A stretch of 64,000 nt of DNA from an uncultured Oscillospiraceae bacterium. Its GTDB lineage: Bacteria > Bacillota > Clostridia > Oscillospirales > Ruminococcaceae. Below are positions 17,867 through 27,010 of this stretch, piece by piece; the stretch's first letter is position 1, and each line of letters starts with the position of its first letter. Under the pieces are notes generated by a model, which saw nothing but the letters and a program-made list of their open reading frames with translations, was not told the DNA's origin and did not search any database. The stretch lies in the NCBI GenBank assembly GCA_910589145.1, contig CAJUSD010000006.1, forward strand, positions 52,439 through 116,438. The letters are read 5' to 3'. The translations under genes and the position numbers were made by a program.

Positions 17867-18547
17867 TTAGAATATGTTCGGAAACAGCTTCTTTATTTCT
17901 CCCCCTACCAGGGATGCTATTTCCAAAGCCCCTTCCTGGCAAAAATGCGTGTCATCGTCATGCCCCTCTGGATACCCTGGATATTCTCCCGGCTGTACCT
18001 TTGTAAACAACCTTTTGGAAGCGTCTTCTCCCAGGCCCTCCATCAGTTTCATACTTAATGCCGTCAGGTCAACGTATGGAATCTGTTCTGTTTCAGACAG
18101 TTTCCGTACCGCATCTGCATATGCTTTATGTGTATCAATTAGTTTTCCATCCTCAAACTTTCGACGGGCTACCGGCGTGATTAATACCGGATTCGCCCCC
18201 CGGCTGTGCGCCAAATCTACATAGCGCATTAAATGCTCTGGATAGGAGGATTCCGGGTCTGTGTAGCGGGATGGATCTTGGGACTTTTCATCATTATGCC
18301 CGAATTGTACTAAAAGAAAATCATTCTTTGAAATACCTTTTTCTATCAGTGCAAACCATCCCTCTGTTATAAAGCTTCGAGAACTCCTCCCGCATTGGGC
18401 CAGATTGACGATACATACATTTTGGAGGTAATACCCGATTACCTGCCCCCAACCCATCATTGGAAAACGTTCCCCGGAATAACTTGCCGCTGTGGAATCC
18501 CCTGCTATAAAAATTTTAGGGTAATTTTTTACTTTTTCTTCTGCCAT
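17867..18547 (-). CDS. SGNH/GDSL hydrolase, rhamnogalacturonan acetylesterase type
   Basis: The four SGNH blocks are visible: GDSTAASY (Ser), GRSSRSF (Gly), QFGHND (Asn) and DDTHFCQEG (Asp/His). The Gly-His-Asn-Asp and D-D-T-H-F forms match the rhamnogalacturonan acetylesterase group, which removes acetyl groups from pectin or related glycans. No signal peptide is seen, which suggests action on imported oligomers. I chose the ATG at 18547 (MAEEKV), because the ribosome site AAAGGAG lies between it and an upstream ATG. This gives 227 residues. Confidence 0.85.
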   Translation of the reverse strand: MAEEKVKNYPKIFIAGDSTAASYSGERFPMMGWGQVIGYYLQNVCIVNLAQCGRSSRSFITEGWFALIEKGISKNDFLLVQFGHNDEKSQDPSRYTDPESSYPEHLMRYVDLAHSRGANPVLITPVARRKFEDGKLIDTHKAYADAVRKLSETEQIPYVDLTALSMKLMEGLGEDASKRLFTKVQPGEYPGYPEGHDDDTHFCQEGALEIASLVGGEIKKLFPNIF

Positions 18548-18720
18548 TATAAGATATTCCACTCCTTTTACATTCACGAAACAGCTTCTATTGTTAACCT
18601 TTAAACTATTTTATAAGTTTTTTAAAAGAATTTGGAAACTCCCTTTGTTTTTAGGGAGATTATCCTGTTTTTATATGTTACAGTATACTGATTCTGGAAA
18701 AATTGTCAAGCCGCCGACAG

Positions 18721-19032
18721 CAGGGAAATCAATTTTGTTGTGGGTTTGAGGCTGATATTGAAAAATACCCCACTGGTGTGTTTTTCAAGGAAGGCGGAGA
18801 AAAGGGAGTTTCGCGCCTTGCGGGTTCAGTTCAGCAGAGCTACGTTCAGCAAAGCTGAACTGGCGGCCGGCGGCTCTGAGCAGCTCCGCTGCTCAACCCT
18901 GGACCCCCGCCGCTTTCGGGAAAGCGGCCAAAGCTTTTGATACAGGTTTGGTTTGTGACTGTTTTGGATTTGTGCATGCGCCGTGGGTTTTCTGTTTCCT
19001 TTTTGCAATGATTCTGAAATGTGATTTCCCTG
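18721..19032. repeat. Dispersed repeat family B, copy 1
   Basis: This element starts at CAGGGAAATCAATTTTG and ends at GTGATTTCCCTG (inverted ends). It shares its whole internal order with 30091-30413 and 37146-37504: a CACCCC-type hairpin, TTTCGCG, a GAGCAGCTCCGCTGCTC hairpin, CGCTTTCGGGAAAGCGGCC, and GGTTTGGTTTGTG. The flanks CGCCGACAG (18712-18720) and CGTCGGCAG (19033-19041) match at seven of nine positions, as an aged target-site duplication would. Confidence 0.8.
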
Positions 19033-19076
19033 CGTCGGCAGTCAGCTAAACAGTTTTTTTCTGCCTTAGAGCCAGT

Positions 19077-19105
19077 GCATATCCCAAAGCCTGTTCGCAT
19101 ATAAA
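19077..19105 (+). promoter_or_regulatory. Candidate sigma-E-type sporulation promoter
   Basis: GCATATC (19077-19083), a 14-base spacer and CATATAAA (19098-19105) resemble the mother-cell sigma-E consensus (K-M-A-T-A-T-T / C-A-T-A-C-A-H-T). It lies 75 bases upstream of the SPOCS-LysM gene, which would fit coat-related expression. This is inference from pattern only. Confidence 0.4.
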
Positions 19106-19180
19106 TTAGCATGAGCTCGACACCGGGATGTAATCAGGCAGCATGGATCTATTTGAACTCAAAAAGGAGAGGAACAGCAT

Positions 19181-20746
19181 ATGGATTTGCAGACCAGTAA
19201 ACAAACCATCGCAATATCGGATATAATCCTGGATACCTTTTTAGAACAAGGCGTAGAATGTGACATGATCCTCCCGGACTATTGCCCGGACGTAGTCAAA
19301 ATTCTGAAATGCAGCGTTACTCCAGTCATATTATCCACCCAGTTAAGCGGTGACAAAGTAGAAGCAGAAGGCAGCGCGTCAATCCGATTATATTATTTAT
19401 CGGAAGGCGGCGGCCTGTATTGTTACGAACAGAAATACCCCTTTGAAAAAACGGCTGAACTGAAAGAAACGCCTTTGCGCCCAGTAGCAGAGGCATCTGC
19501 TACTTTGGATTATGTAAACTGCCGTGCCATGAGCCAGCGCAGGGTCGATATCCGTGGAGCTGTAACAGTCCATCTTAAGGTAGAAGGGCAAAAGGAACAA
19601 AACGTTATCAGTACGGCTCAGGGCGGAGGGATCTGTCTGAGAAGCCAGATGTTCCCCATTACAAAGCTGATTGGTACAGCTGCACGTCAATTTACCATCC
19701 GTGAGGAACTTGACCCCGTTCCAGGCAGCCCGGCAGTTGAATCTATCCTTCATGCATATGGATGTGCAGCACTGACCGAATATAAGGTTATATCCGGAAA
19801 AATCATTGCAAAAGGAGAGCTAAGGCTTCAGCTTTTATACCGTCCGCAGGGAGACTCATCTCAGGGGGAGGACAGCACACTCTGTCCGGCAACAATGGAG
19901 TACCGCCTGCCGATCAGCCAGATCTTGGACATTGAAGGCGCAGAAGAAGGAGCATGCTGCGAAGTCCGTTTTGAACCTGGGGATATCATTGTCACCCTGA
20001 AAAATGAAGGCGCTCCTGGGGAAGAAAAAATATCTTTGTCTGCCCTGATGTTCGCGAAAGCAAAACTATATGCAAATGTGGAAATCTCTCTGGCGGATGA
20101 TTGTTATTCCACCCTATATGCTTGTACATATCATGCAGCCCCTATGCGCCTGGAACAAACCTCGGCTATGGTGGACGAACATCGTCAGCAGCGCGCATCT
20201 ATTGAACTGCCGGAAGAAGCATCCGGCGAGGTGCTTTCCCTGTGGGGGGATATTTCGGCGGTAACATTGACAGAAGAAGGTCTTTCAGCACAGCTTGACC
20301 TTCATTTACTGGCCTGTGACGGAGAAGGAGTTCCCGTTTATTTTGAACGTGCTTTGGAGATACCTGCTTCCGTACCGCTTCAGCCAGGCGAGGAAATGAT
20401 AGAACCCAGGATTCAGTTGGAGGATATCGGATACAGCCGTTCCGGGGAACGTCTGGAACTTTCCTGCGACCTGCGTGTAACCTGCCGCCGGTGTATATCC
20501 CATATCTTTTCTGCAATTCAGGAAATTAATGTGGACGAAACCCATCCCAAACCACAGCGAACCGCAGCACTGACCATCTTTTTTGCCCGAAAGGGAGAAA
20601 GCCTCTGGGAAATTGCACGGCAATACAGTACATCTATGGAAGCTATTATGGAAGAAAACAGCCTGTCAGAAGAAATTCTGCCGGAAAACCGAATGTTAAT
20701 GATCCCCATGGTAACATCCGTCAGGAACGGGACAGATACAGAATAA
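19181..20746 (+). CDS. SPOCS (DUF3794)-domain protein with C-terminal LysM
   Basis: The 521-residue protein carries SPOCS/DUF3794 units, best seen in the N-terminal ILDTFLEQGVECDMILPDYC block and in repeated PVxPITKLIG- and LPISQILDIE-type segments. It ends in a LysM domain (FFARKGESLWEIARQYSTS...NRMLMIPM, about 462-510). SPOCS domains occur in spore coat and cortex assembly proteins such as SpoVID/SafA-type morphogens, and LysM binds peptidoglycan. A role in tying coat to cortex is likely. It precedes spoIVA on the same strand. AAAGGAGAGG lies upstream of the ATG. Confidence 0.85.
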   Translation: MDLQTSKQTIAISDIILDTFLEQGVECDMILPDYCPDVVKILKCSVTPVILSTQLSGDKVEAEGSASIRLYYLSEGGGLYCYEQKYPFEKTAELKETPLRPVAEASATLDYVNCRAMSQRRVDIRGAVTVHLKVEGQKEQNVISTAQGGGICLRSQMFPITKLIGTAARQFTIREELDPVPGSPAVESILHAYGCAALTEYKVISGKIIAKGELRLQLLYRPQGDSSQGEDSTLCPATMEYRLPISQILDIEGAEEGACCEVRFEPGDIIVTLKNEGAPGEEKISLSALMFAKAKLYANVEISLADDCYSTLYACTYHAAPMRLEQTSAMVDEHRQQRASIELPEEASGEVLSLWGDISAVTLTEEGLSAQLDLHLLACDGEGVPVYFERALEIPASVPLQPGEEMIEPRIQLEDIGYSRSGERLELSCDLRVTCRRCISHIFSAIQEINVDETHPKPQRTAALTIFFARKGESLWEIARQYSTSMEAIMEENSLSEEILPENRMLMIPMVTSVRNGTDTE

Positions 20747-20768
20747 ACGCCCGCCTTCAAACTTTAAT

Positions 20769-20865
20769 AGCAATTCTCAATAAAATTGTCCACAAAATGG
20801 GCTGAAAAGCCTTGCATTTATAGGATTTTCATCCCATTTTGCGGATAACCATTTCGAGGATTGCT
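20769..20865. repeat. Large imperfect palindrome between SPOCS gene and spoIVA
   Basis: A 40-base left arm (20769-20808) matches the reverse complement of 20826-20865 with scattered mismatches around a 17-base loop. The core CAAAATGGG/CCCATTTTG is exact. There is no T-run, so it is not an ordinary terminator. It could be a small palindromic mobile unit or an mRNA hairpin in the spoIVA leader. Confidence 0.65.
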
Positions 20866-20906
20866 GTAAATCCCTGATAACGGCGTGAAACGGAAGGAGA
20901 AGCATC

Positions 20907-22400
20907 ATGCAGCAAGCAGTACAGCAAAAGGAAACCGTATACCGGGATATAGCCAGCAGAACAGGGGGCGATATCTATATCGGCGTAGTGGGGCCAGTGC
21001 GGACAGGTAAATCCACCTTAATCAAGCGGTTTATGCAGACACTGGTTTTGCCCCATATGGAAAATTCCATCCAACGGGAACGGATGGTTGATGAGCTCCC
21101 CCAATCGGCGGCGGGCCGAACCATTATGACCACAGAACCAAAATTTATCCCGGAGGAAGCAGTTAAAATAGCAATTGACGAAAGTGCCTCCGCATCTGTC
21201 CGGCTGATTGACTGTGTAGGGTATATTGTCCCCAGTGCAATCGGCTATGTAGAAAACGAACAGCCCCGAATGGTAATGACCCCCTGGTTTACTCAGGAAA
21301 TTCCTTTTAACATGGCGGCAGAAATTGGAACGCGAAAAGTTATTACCGAACATTCAACCATTGGCCTGGTAGTAACAACTGACGGTTCTATCAGCGACAT
21401 TCCCAGAAGCGAATATGAAGAAGCAGAGGAACGGGTTATCGGCGAGCTCCAGGAACTTCAAAAACCTTACGTCGTTCTGCTCAACTGTGTAGAACCAGGA
21501 AGCTCCGCCAGCCGGGAACTAAGACAGCAGCTGGAGGAAAAATATGGGGTGCCTGTTCGGGCTGTCAACTGCCTGGAACTGGACGAGGACGACATTCGGG
21601 ATATTCTTACTGATGTGCTTTACCAATTCCCTATCCGGGAAATTTCCTTTGACATTCCCCGATGGCTGGTCGCATTGGAAAAGGAACACTGGCTGAAAAG
21701 TGAAGTTTACAGCGCAATTAGCCAAAGTGCTTCCAAAGTCAGCCACATCAGCAGCGTTCGTCAGGAATTTGAGCAGATGGATGACTGTGAATATATTGAA
21801 CGCTCCCAGGTTGTTTCCGTTGATCCGGGAAAAGGCAGTGCAAAAGTAATTATTTCGATTCCCAGTAAGCTTCTTTATCAGGTTATGGAGGAAAAAACCG
21901 GCCTTCACATTCAATCTGAAGAACAGCTTATGCCTTGTCTGATTGAATTGGCACAGATGAAACTCCAATATGAGAAAATCAAAGGCGCACTTGAAGAAGT
22001 CAACGCCACAGGTTACGGAATTGTCATGCCTTCCCTGGAAGAACTTCATCTTGAAGAACCGGAAATTATTAAACAAGGCGGAAGATACGGGGTGAAACTG
22101 CGTGCCTCTGCTCCGTCTATCCACTTAATGCGGGCCGATATTACGACTGAGGTTTCCCCTATTGTTGGAAGTGAAAAACAATCTGAGGAACTGGTTTCTT
22201 ACTTGATGCAGGAATTCGAGGAAAGTCCTCAAAAAATTTGGGAGTCCAATATTTTTGGGAAGTCGCTTCATGAGCTGGTAAACGAAGGTCTCCATAACAA
22301 GCTGTACCGTATGCCCGGCGACGCAAGGGTAAAACTGCAGGAGACAATTGAACGGATTATCAATGATGGGTGTTCGGGATTAATATGTATTATTTTATAA
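20907..22400 (+). CDS. spoIVA: Stage IV sporulation protein A, coat basement ATPase
   Basis: The 497-residue protein is full length. It has the N-terminal TRAFAC-type ATPase with Walker A GPVRTGKST (residues 29-37), switch region TTEPKFIPEEAV, LIDCVGY, the middle domain and the conserved C-terminal end (IINDGCSGLICIIL). SpoIVA polymerises by ATP hydrolysis on the forespore outer membrane and is the base layer for coat assembly and cortex formation. GGAAGGAG lies upstream of the ATG. A hairpin terminator follows. Confidence 0.97.
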   Translation: MQQAVQQKETVYRDIASRTGGDIYIGVVGPVRTGKSTLIKRFMQTLVLPHMENSIQRERMVDELPQSAAGRTIMTTEPKFIPEEAVKIAIDESASASVRLIDCVGYIVPSAIGYVENEQPRMVMTPWFTQEIPFNMAAEIGTRKVITEHSTIGLVVTTDGSISDIPRSEYEEAEERVIGELQELQKPYVVLLNCVEPGSSASRELRQQLEEKYGVPVRAVNCLELDEDDIRDILTDVLYQFPIREISFDIPRWLVALEKEHWLKSEVYSAISQSASKVSHISSVRQEFEQMDDCEYIERSQVVSVDPGKGSAKVIISIPSKLLYQVMEEKTGLHIQSEEQLMPCLIELAQMKLQYEKIKGALEEVNATGYGIVMPSLEELHLEEPEIIKQGGRYGVKLRASAPSIHLMRADITTEVSPIVGSEKQSEELVSYLMQEFEESPQKIWESNIFGKSLHELVNEGLHNKLYRMPGDARVKLQETIERIINDGCSGLICIIL

Positions 22401-22418
22401 GGCTATAACAAATTCAAA

Positions 22419-22464
22419 GAACAGCTGGTTTTGCATGGAAATGTAGAACCGGCTGTTTTCATTT
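22419..22464 (+). terminator. Terminator of spoIVA
   Basis: GAACAGCTGGTT pairs with AACCGGCTGTTTTC (two wobble or mismatch positions) and is followed by ATTTTCCTTT. Confidence 0.7.
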
Positions 22465-22514
22465 TCCTTTACATTGAGTAATAAAGATTTTTAATTAAAA
22501 GCGGGGGTTTTTAC

Positions 22515-22542
22515 TTGCAGTTTTCTCCAAACGTGGTACACT
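22515..22542 (+). promoter_or_regulatory. Candidate promoter of the S9 peptidase gene
   Basis: TTGCAG and TACACT are separated by 16 bases and lie 48 bases before the ATG at 22590. Both boxes match the vegetative sigma-A consensus moderately. Confidence 0.5.
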
Positions 22543-22589
22543 AAACATATGGGTTCCTTACAGCCCAAATACAACTGAGGAGCAGGAAT

Positions 22590-24593
22590 ATGAAAGAAAA
22601 AGTTTTATTAAATGATTTCCGTGAATACCGCTTTCTATCGGAGTTGAAATATGCTCCCGACGGACAAAACGCCGCCCTGGTAGTTTCCCAGGCCAACAAA
22701 AAGAATGGTTATGATTCCAATATTTGGGCTTACCGTCCAGAACTGGGATTTATCAAGATGACCTCTCAGGGAAAAGAAAAAGGAATTCTCTGGATGGATA
22801 ACAGAACCCTCCTGTTTGCATCCCAGCGGGATGAGGAACGCCAGAAGGAGATTCAAAAGGGCGAGGAACTGACCACATATTATAAGCTGTCTTTGGACGG
22901 CGGCGAAGCCCAGGAAGCTTTTACAATTCCCCTAAAGGTAAACTCGATTGAAAAGGTTCCCGGTAATGAAACACTCTATCTGGTGACGGCCACTGTAGAC
23001 ATAAACCGCCCTGGCCTTGAGGGAAAAACCAAAGAGGAACGGGAAAAGCTCCTCAAGCAGTACAAAAAAGAGCAGGAAGCATGGCAGATTATTGACGAGC
23101 TTCCCTATTGGAGCAACGGCAGGCATTTCATCAATAAGCTGCGTCATCAGTTGTATCTGTATAACACCGCAGAAAACAAACTGACCCCTGTCAGCGCACC
23201 TATGGCAGATGTAGGATTTTCCCGTCCGTCGCCCTGCGGAAAATTTATAGCCTATACCGCTAAGGAATACGACAGCCTGGCGCCCTTCAAAACTGCCTTT
23301 TATCTTTATTCTATTGAAACCGGCGAAACCAAAACTGTTTCAATAGACGTTTACCGTATGTCTTATTTCGATTTTTGGAAAGATGGGAAGGCTGTCTTTG
23401 TTGGCTCCCTCTGCCAGAAGTTCGGCATTAACGAAAATCCCTTCTTCTATCTCTGCGACCTTAAAAACGGGGAGATTACCCAGCTTGCAGAATACGACCA
23501 CTCGGTAGGAAGTTCCGTTGGTTCGGACTGCCGTCTTGGAGGCGGCACCACCTTTAAGGTAAAGGGAGATTTCCTATATTTTACTTCTGTAGTTAATTTC
23601 TGCGGGAACCTTTACCGGATGGATTTGAATTCCGGCAAAATAGACCTTCTTTCTACCAATGACGGCTGTGTAGATATGTTTTCCCTGTCCGATCATGGGA
23701 TTTTAGCTGTTGGGTTTTATGAAAACCGTCTTCAGGAAGTTTATTCCATCCACGATCAGACTCGTTCCAGGCTCTCTGCTTTTAATGAGGATTTCTTTAA
23801 CCGTAAGGAAATCGCTGTACCACAGTATCACCCCTTTATAGATGCTGACGGCGTTTCTATTGACGGATGGGTTCTGCTGCCCAGGGATTTTGACCCATCT
23901 AAAAAATATCCCGCAATTCTTGACATCCACGGCGGGCCGAAAAGCCTGTTTGGGGAATTATATTTCCACGAAATGCAGTTCTGGGCCAGCGAGGGTTATT
24001 TTGTCTTGTTCTGCAATCCCCGCGGAGGAGACGGAAAGGGCAATGAATTCGCTGATGTACGCGGCAAGTACGGCACGATTGATTATGATGACATTATGCT
24101 CTTTACCGATAAAATGCTGGAACAATATCCTGCCATTGACCCCGCTAAGTTAGGCGTGACCGGCGGCAGCTACGGCGGTTTTATGACCAACTGGATTATT
24201 GGACATACCCATCGGTTTGCCGCTGCTGCAACTCAAAGATCCATTGCAAACTGGCTGGCCTTTAACTATATCAGCGATATTGGATATTATTTTGGGCCAG
24301 ATCAGCAAGCTGCTGATAACTGGAACGATCCTGAAAAATTATGGTTCCATTCTCCGCTGAAATATATTGACAACGCGAAAACACCTACGCTGATTATCCA
24401 CTCCGACCAGGATCATCGCTGCCCTGATGTGGAAGGGTATCAAATCTTTTCCGCTTTGAAAGTCCATGGGGTTGATTCCAGAATGGTTCTGTTCCATGGT
24501 GAAAACCATGAGCTGTCCCGCTCCGGGAAGCCTGATAACCGCGAGAAAAGGTTGGTTGAAATTACCGCCTGGATGGATCATTATTTAAAGTAA
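22590..24593 (+). CDS. S9-family prolyl oligopeptidase-type peptidase
   Basis: The 667-residue protein has an N-terminal beta-propeller and a C-terminal alpha/beta hydrolase domain. The catalytic serine lies in GGSYGGF (near residue 527), the aspartate in HSDQDHRCP and the histidine in GENHELS, as in acylaminoacyl-peptidases (S9C). No signal peptide is present, so it probably degrades short peptides in the cytoplasm. GAGGAG lies upstream of the start. It has its own promoter and a strong terminator, so it is monocistronic. Confidence 0.93.
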   Translation: MKEKVLLNDFREYRFLSELKYAPDGQNAALVVSQANKKNGYDSNIWAYRPELGFIKMTSQGKEKGILWMDNRTLLFASQRDEERQKEIQKGEELTTYYKLSLDGGEAQEAFTIPLKVNSIEKVPGNETLYLVTATVDINRPGLEGKTKEEREKLLKQYKKEQEAWQIIDELPYWSNGRHFINKLRHQLYLYNTAENKLTPVSAPMADVGFSRPSPCGKFIAYTAKEYDSLAPFKTAFYLYSIETGETKTVSIDVYRMSYFDFWKDGKAVFVGSLCQKFGINENPFFYLCDLKNGEITQLAEYDHSVGSSVGSDCRLGGGTTFKVKGDFLYFTSVVNFCGNLYRMDLNSGKIDLLSTNDGCVDMFSLSDHGILAVGFYENRLQEVYSIHDQTRSRLSAFNEDFFNRKEIAVPQYHPFIDADGVSIDGWVLLPRDFDPSKKYPAILDIHGGPKSLFGELYFHEMQFWASEGYFVLFCNPRGGDGKGNEFADVRGKYGTIDYDDIMLFTDKMLEQYPAIDPAKLGVTGGSYGGFMTNWIIGHTHRFAAAATQRSIANWLAFNYISDIGYYFGPDQQAADNWNDPEKLWFHSPLKYIDNAKTPTLIIHSDQDHRCPDVEGYQIFSALKVHGVDSRMVLFHGENHELSRSGKPDNREKRLVEITAWMDHYLK

Positions 24594-24600
24594 AAGCCGG

Positions 24601-24635
24601 ATGCGCACGGGAAAAGTTCCCGTGCGCATTTTTTA
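24601..24635 (+). terminator. Terminator of the S9 peptidase gene
   Basis: A perfect 13-bp stem (24601-24613 with 24617-24629) is followed by six T residues, eight bases after the stop codon. Confidence 0.95.
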
Positions 24636-24681
24636 ACAAAGGTTTGATAAATCTGATTTGCAAAATCGTTGGAACCCGGTC

Positions 24682-24710
24682 TTGCAGAATATCCCATCTT
24701 TTTCTATAAT
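24682..24710 (+). promoter_or_regulatory. Promoter of the aldo/keto reductase-sbcDC unit
   Basis: TTGCAG (24682-24687), exactly 17 bases, then TATAAT (24705-24710). The presumed leader contains a run of nine C residues (24735-24743) before the AGGAAAGG ribosome site. Confidence 0.75.
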
Positions 24711-24763
24711 AGAAAGAGATGCTTTATACGAACTCCCCCCCCCAACAGGAAAGGATGAAAAAA

Positions 24764-25798
24764 ATGAAAAAGGTACGTTTAGGCAGAACCGGTCTTATGG
24801 TAACTAAAACCTCCTTTGGTGCACTCCCTATCCAAAGGATACCCTTTGACGATGCAAAGGCAATCCTCCGCCGGGCATATGAAAGCGGAATCAACTTTTT
24901 TGATACAGCCCGTTCTTATACGGACAGTGAAGAAAAAATTGGGTATTCCCTGGCAGACGTAAGAGATGAAATCTACATTGCAACGAAAACCCCCGGCAAA
25001 AACAAGGAAGAAGTCCTCTCTGATATTCAGACAAGCTTAAAACTGATGAAAACAGATCATGTAGACGTGCTGCAGCTTCACAACCCCAGCGTGTACCCGG
25101 ATTACGACGATCCCGACGGAATGTATGCCGGATTACTGGAAGCCCAGAAACGCGGTTACACCCGTTTTATTGGAATCACCAACCATCGCTTGGCTTATGC
25201 GCAGAAGGCGGCAGATGAAGGAAAATTTGACACAATACAGTTTCCGTTTAATTATCTGTCCTCAGAGGGTGACATAAACCTGGTTAAAACCTGCGAAAAG
25301 AACGATATAGGTTTTATCTGTATGAAAGCCCTTTCCGGCGGACTGATTACTGATGCGCGCCTAACCTTTACCCATTTGCGGGGATATGAAAACGCCATTC
25401 CCATTTATGGGATTCAGAAAATGAGCGAATTAGAGCAGTTCCTGGAGTTAGAGGAAAATCCTCCTGTTATGGATGAGCAGATGGAAGCCGCTATTGAAAA
25501 AGACCGGAAGGACTTGGCAGGGAACTTCTGCCGGGCCTGTGGGTATTGTATGCCCTGTCCCCAAGGGATTGAGATTCCCCAATCAGCGCGGATGGAGTTC
25601 CTGCTTCGGCGTTCCCCATATCAGAGGTTTCTCCAACCTGACTGGCAGGAAAAAATGAAAAAAATTGAAAGCTGTGTCCATTGCGGACATTGTACCAGCA
25701 GATGTCCTTATGAGCTGGATACGCCTTCCCTGCTCCGCCACAATCTGGAGGATTACCGCCAATTCCTTTCTGAACACGCTGGAGAGGCTGGAAAGTAA
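24764..25798 (+). CDS. Aldo/keto reductase with C-terminal ferredoxin-type Fe-S cluster
   Basis: The 344-residue protein has an AKR TIM barrel (LGRTGLMVTKTSFG, FDTARSYTDSEEKIG with the catalytic Tyr, ATKTP with Lys, LQLHNP with His). A C-terminal cysteine region follows: CRACGYCMPCPQGI and CVHCGHCTSRCPYEL. This architecture is common in Clostridia; the cluster may pass electrons to the active site. Substrate unknown. I chose the ATG at 24764 because AGGAAAGG lies nine bases upstream; two earlier in-frame ATGs fit worse. sbcD follows after 24 bases. Confidence 0.9.
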   Translation: MKKVRLGRTGLMVTKTSFGALPIQRIPFDDAKAILRRAYESGINFFDTARSYTDSEEKIGYSLADVRDEIYIATKTPGKNKEEVLSDIQTSLKLMKTDHVDVLQLHNPSVYPDYDDPDGMYAGLLEAQKRGYTRFIGITNHRLAYAQKAADEGKFDTIQFPFNYLSSEGDINLVKTCEKNDIGFICMKALSGGLITDARLTFTHLRGYENAIPIYGIQKMSELEQFLELEENPPVMDEQMEAAIEKDRKDLAGNFCRACGYCMPCPQGIEIPQSARMEFLLRRSPYQRFLQPDWQEKMKKIESCVHCGHCTSRCPYELDTPSLLRHNLEDYRQFLSEHAGEAGK

Positions 25799-25822
25799 TC
25801 AGAAAGGAAGGTTCTCCATCCT

Positions 25823-27010
25823 ATGAAATTCCTTCATACGGCGGACTGGCACCTTGGCCGGATACTGCGGGAGTATTCCCTTTTAGAAGATCAGTCCGCC
25901 CGCCTTGCTCAACTTACAGAAACCGTCCGCGAGCTTAAGGTGGACGCAGTGGTCATTGCAGGAGACATTTACGACCGTTCAGTCCCTCCAGCCCAAGCAG
26001 TTTCTTTTTTGGACGAGTTGTTTTATACGCTTACACAGGAGTTAAAAGTCCCTGTGCTGGCGATTGCTGGAAACCATGACAGCCCGGAACGGTTGTCTTT
26101 CGGGAACCGCCTGTTTTCCGGCGCGGGATTGTACATGGCGGGAAAAGCTTCTAAGGAAATCTGCCGCGTTACGTTAAAAGATTCCTTTGGAGATGTGGAT
26201 TTTTTTCTTCTTCCCTATTTTACGCCGGAAGAAATCCGCCCATGGTTTCCAGATATGGAAATCAGAACTTTTAATCAGGCGTTCCAGGCGATTTTAAAAC
26301 ACAATCTTCCCAGAATAAATCCCACCCATCGGAATGTTTTAATCGCCCATGGATTTTACCAGGCGGTTTCCCCGGAAAAATCCCAGGATCAGGCAGTCTT
26401 TTCAGACTCGGAAATTTCTATCGGGCAAAGCGACCTAATGGATCTTTCTCCAGCAGCAGAACAATTTGATTATGTAGCTTTAGGACATCTCCACGCTCCG
26501 CAGTCTGCTGGGGGGGACCATATGCGCTATAGCGGCTCCTTACTAAAATATTCCACTGCTGAAGCCCGCCAAAAAAAAGGATTTACCTTAGTTGAACTTG
26601 GGGAAAAGGGAGCAATCGGATTTGAATTTTTGGCCCCTCCTTTTAAACGCGACCTTCGTACTATCCGCGGGAAGCTGGAAAGTCTTCTCGCGGAAAACGA
26701 ACCGTCGGAGGACTATATTGAGGCGATTCTGACCGATGAGGGAGCAGTGTTGGACGCTATGCCCCGCCTTCGGGAAAAGTTCCCCCATATTCTAGGTTTG
26801 CGCTTTGCCGCCAGGGAACAGGATATCGCCGCAGCATCTGCTCCCCAGACTATCCAGGAAATGGAACGGTTGGGGAAATTAACTCCTTTCCAGCTTTTTG
26901 AACGGTTTTACCAGCAGGTGCGGGGAGAACCTCTTTCCAAGCAGCGGGGGGATTTGGTTCAAAAAGCAATACACGACGCCTTGGAACAGGAGGAGGAAAC
27001 CGAACTTTGA
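25823..27010 (+). CDS. sbcD: SbcCD nuclease, SbcD (Mre11-type) subunit
   Basis: The 395-residue calcineurin-like phosphoesterase shows all metal motifs: TADWHLG, VIAGDIYDR, AIAGNHDS, VLIAHGF and ALGHLHAPQ. With SbcC it cleaves DNA hairpins and protein-blocked ends using Mn2+. This genome is rich in palindromic repeats, which are the natural targets of SbcCD. The stop overlaps the sbcC start (TTGA), giving translational coupling. A run of seven G (about 26510-26516) lies inside the gene, and the frame is intact. Confidence 0.96.
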   Translation: MKFLHTADWHLGRILREYSLLEDQSARLAQLTETVRELKVDAVVIAGDIYDRSVPPAQAVSFLDELFYTLTQELKVPVLAIAGNHDSPERLSFGNRLFSGAGLYMAGKASKEICRVTLKDSFGDVDFFLLPYFTPEEIRPWFPDMEIRTFNQAFQAILKHNLPRINPTHRNVLIAHGFYQAVSPEKSQDQAVFSDSEISIGQSDLMDLSPAAEQFDYVALGHLHAPQSAGGDHMRYSGSLLKYSTAEARQKKGFTLVELGEKGAIGFEFLAPPFKRDLRTIRGKLESLLAENEPSEDYIEAILTDEGAVLDAMPRLREKFPHILGLRFAAREQDIAAASAPQTIQEMERLGKLTPFQLFERFYQQVRGEPLSKQRGDLVQKAIHDALEQEEETEL

